From NCBI GenBank assembly GCA_025061865.1, contig JANXAA010000099.1, positions 1 to 7,601 of the forward strand: 7,601 bases of DNA. The letters run 5' to 3'. The notes under the pieces are model-generated. The model worked only from the letters and a program-made list of their open reading frames with translations, made no database searches and had not been told where the DNA came from. Origin of the DNA: Acidobacteriota bacterium. GTDB taxonomy: Bacteria; Acidobacteriota; HRBIN11. The position numbers and the translations under genes were made by a program. Shown here in pieces: positions 6,409 to 7,601 of the stretch. Position 1 is the first letter of the stretch, and the number at the start of each line of letters is the position of its first letter.

Positions 6409-6435
6409 AACCGCGGGATGAATCTGGAGGGAGCG

Positions 6436-7299
6436 ATGATCCCGATGGCCTTTGAGTATCACCGAGCCGCCTCTGTCGAAGAGGCGATCCGGCTCCTCGA
6501 ACAGTACGGCCCCGACGCGAAAGTACTTGCCGGGGGCCACAGCCTGACCCCCTTAATGAAGCTCCGATTTGCCCAGCCCGCCCACGTGATCGACATCGGC
6601 CGGCTGCACGAATTGCGCTACATTCGGGAGGAAGGAAATGTCATCGCTATCGGGGCCCTGACCCTGCATCGGACCGTCGCCGAGTCGGCCACGGTCCGCC
6701 AGCGGATACCGGTCTTAGCCGAGGCAGCCTTCCGGATCGGGGACGTGCAGGTGCGCAACATGGGCACTATCGGCGGGAGCCTCGCCCACGCCGACCCGGC
6801 CGCCGACTATCCGGCCGTCGTCTTGGCCCTCGAGGCCGAAATCGTGGCTCAAGGACCCGCAGGCCGACGGACGATTCGGGCGCGTGACTTCTTCCGGGGG
6901 CCCTTCACGACAGCCCTCCAGCCGAACGAGCTGATCGTGGAGGTTCGCGTCCCAGTCCCGTCTGGGAAGACCGGTTCAGCCTATCAGAAGTATCCACATC
7001 CGGCATCTGGATTTGCCGTGGTCGGCTGCGCGGCCGTCCTGACGGTCGACGCCGAGACCTGCCGGGATGTTCGAGTAGCGTTTACTGGGGTGGCGACCCA
7101 ACCGTTCCGGGACACGGTCGTGGAGGACGCCCTGCGGGGCCAGCGGGCTGATGAGGCGACCGTCCGGGCGGCCGCCGAAAAGGCGGCCGAGGGGGTTCAA
7201 CCCCTGGGGGACGCCTTTGCCAGTGCCGAATACCGGCGTCATATGGCTAAGGTGTATGCCCGCCGGGCCCTCCTCCAGGCCCTGACCCGGGCGACCTGA
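6436..7299 (+). CDS. coxM: Molybdenum hydroxylase FAD-binding medium subunit (CoxM-like)
   Basis: This flavoprotein subunit takes electrons from the CoxS clusters and passes them to an acceptor. The start chosen is ATG 6436: GGAGG (6426-6430) lies 5 bases before it, and the resulting N-terminus MIPMAFEYHRAASVEEAI matches the usual MIP-AFEY start of CoxM proteins. An upstream in-frame ATG at 6418 would add 6 residues but has no ribosome binding site. The 287-residue product carries the two FAD-pyrophosphate motifs typical of CoxM, AGGHS (32-36) and TIGGS (111-115), and continues SLAHADPAADYPA. The C-terminal CO-dehydrogenase-flavoprotein domain runs to about 285. It starts 27 bases after the coxL stop and is the third gene of the operon. 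No membrane segment or signal peptide is seen. Confidence 0.95.
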   Translation: MIPMAFEYHRAASVEEAIRLLEQYGPDAKVLAGGHSLTPLMKLRFAQPAHVIDIGRLHELRYIREEGNVIAIGALTLHRTVAESATVRQRIPVLAEAAFRIGDVQVRNMGTIGGSLAHADPAADYPAVVLALEAEIVAQGPAGRRTIRARDFFRGPFTTALQPNELIVEVRVPVPSGKTGSAYQKYPHPASGFAVVGCAAVLTVDAETCRDVRVAFTGVATQPFRDTVVEDALRGQRADEATVRAAAEKAAEGVQPLGDAFASAEYRRHMAKVYARRALLQALTRAT

Positions 7300-7342
7300 C
7301 CGCTCCACTTTCTATCCAATCCCGAGACGATGGGGGTGGGTC

Positions 7343-7601
7343 ATGCCCGAAGCGACCGAACAGGTGTTGTTGGAACAAGCCCGGGTGATCGAACCGCCGC
7401 CCGAATTCCGGGCACAGGCGATCGTCCGGGACCCCAAAGTTTACGAGGAAGCCGAAAAGGACTGGGAGGCCTTCTGGGCCCGCGTGGCCCAAGAGTTCGT
7501 CACCTGGTTCCGGCCGTTTGACCGCGTGCTGGAATGGACTCCGCCGGCGCCAGGGACGCGACCCCCCTGGATCCGATGGTTCATCGGCGGACGCCTCAAC
7601 G
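7343..7601 (+). CDS. acsA: AMP-forming acetyl-CoA synthetase, N-terminal part (cut by window edge)
   Basis: Eighty-six codons are present before the window ends. The N-terminus contains PPPEFRAQAIVRDPKVYEEA (18-37), EAFWARVAQEFVTWFRPFDRVLEW (42-65) and WIRWFIGGRLN (76-86). These match the acetyl-CoA synthetase N-terminal domain (RAQA.....YEE, W..PFDRVLEW.PP, KWF.GG.LN). The enzyme activates acetate with ATP and CoA through acetyl-AMP; the adenylation motifs lie outside the window. A close relative such as propionyl-CoA synthetase cannot be excluded. The segment PAPGTRPPWI after W65 is several residues longer than the usual short link. ATG 7343 is chosen because homology begins soon after it. 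The upstream GGGGGTGGG is only a weak ribosome binding site. It follows coxM by 43 bases in the same direction with no terminator visible, so it may be the fourth gene of the operon. Confidence 0.92.
   Translation, partial: MPEATEQVLLEQARVIEPPPEFRAQAIVRDPKVYEEAEKDWEAFWARVAQEFVTWFRPFDRVLEWTPPAPGTRPPWIRWFIGGRLN

Overview
The window is GC-rich bacterial DNA with strong G/C third-position codon bias (GTC, GAC, ATC, CGG dominate). It looks like an aerobic or facultative bacterium whose phylum I cannot name from the sequence. Five intact or edge-cut metabolic genes, one DNA-repair gene and one gene remnant account for most of it.

Left part (1-2643): the 5' end of a class I/II PLP aminotransferase runs leftward off the window edge. 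It is divergent from a complete recG (branch-migrating helicase). A 148-bp gap with an AT-rich island and leader hairpins separates them.

Middle (2644-3540): about 900 bp without an intact gene. It holds (i) a frameshifted fragment of a form I-type CO dehydrogenase large subunit (coxL), (ii) a run of three inverted repeats, (iii) a perfect 25-bp tandem duplication, (iv) an AT-rich promoter-like island, and (v) a leader with overlapping, competing inverted repeats that ends next to the coxS ribosome binding site.

Right part (3541-7601): a tight rightward operon coxS-coxL-coxM encoding a three-subunit molybdenum hydroxylase: a 2Fe-2S subunit, a molybdopterin catalytic subunit and an FAD subunit. 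After 43 bp comes the 5' end of an AMP-forming acetyl-CoA synthetase, which runs off the right edge. The order S-L-M and the AYRGAGR loop place the enzyme in the form II / CODH-like group. Its substrate is therefore uncertain and may not be CO. The decayed form I coxL fragment just upstream, with a mutated AYRCSFR loop, suggests that this locus once carried a genuine-type CO dehydrogenase gene that was lost.

Electrons taken by CoxL would pass through the CoxS clusters to FAD in CoxM. If the real substrate is an aldehyde, the acid product could be activated by the adjacent acetyl-CoA synthetase; this is a hypothesis only. I see no CRISPR array, tRNA, rRNA or insertion sequence.
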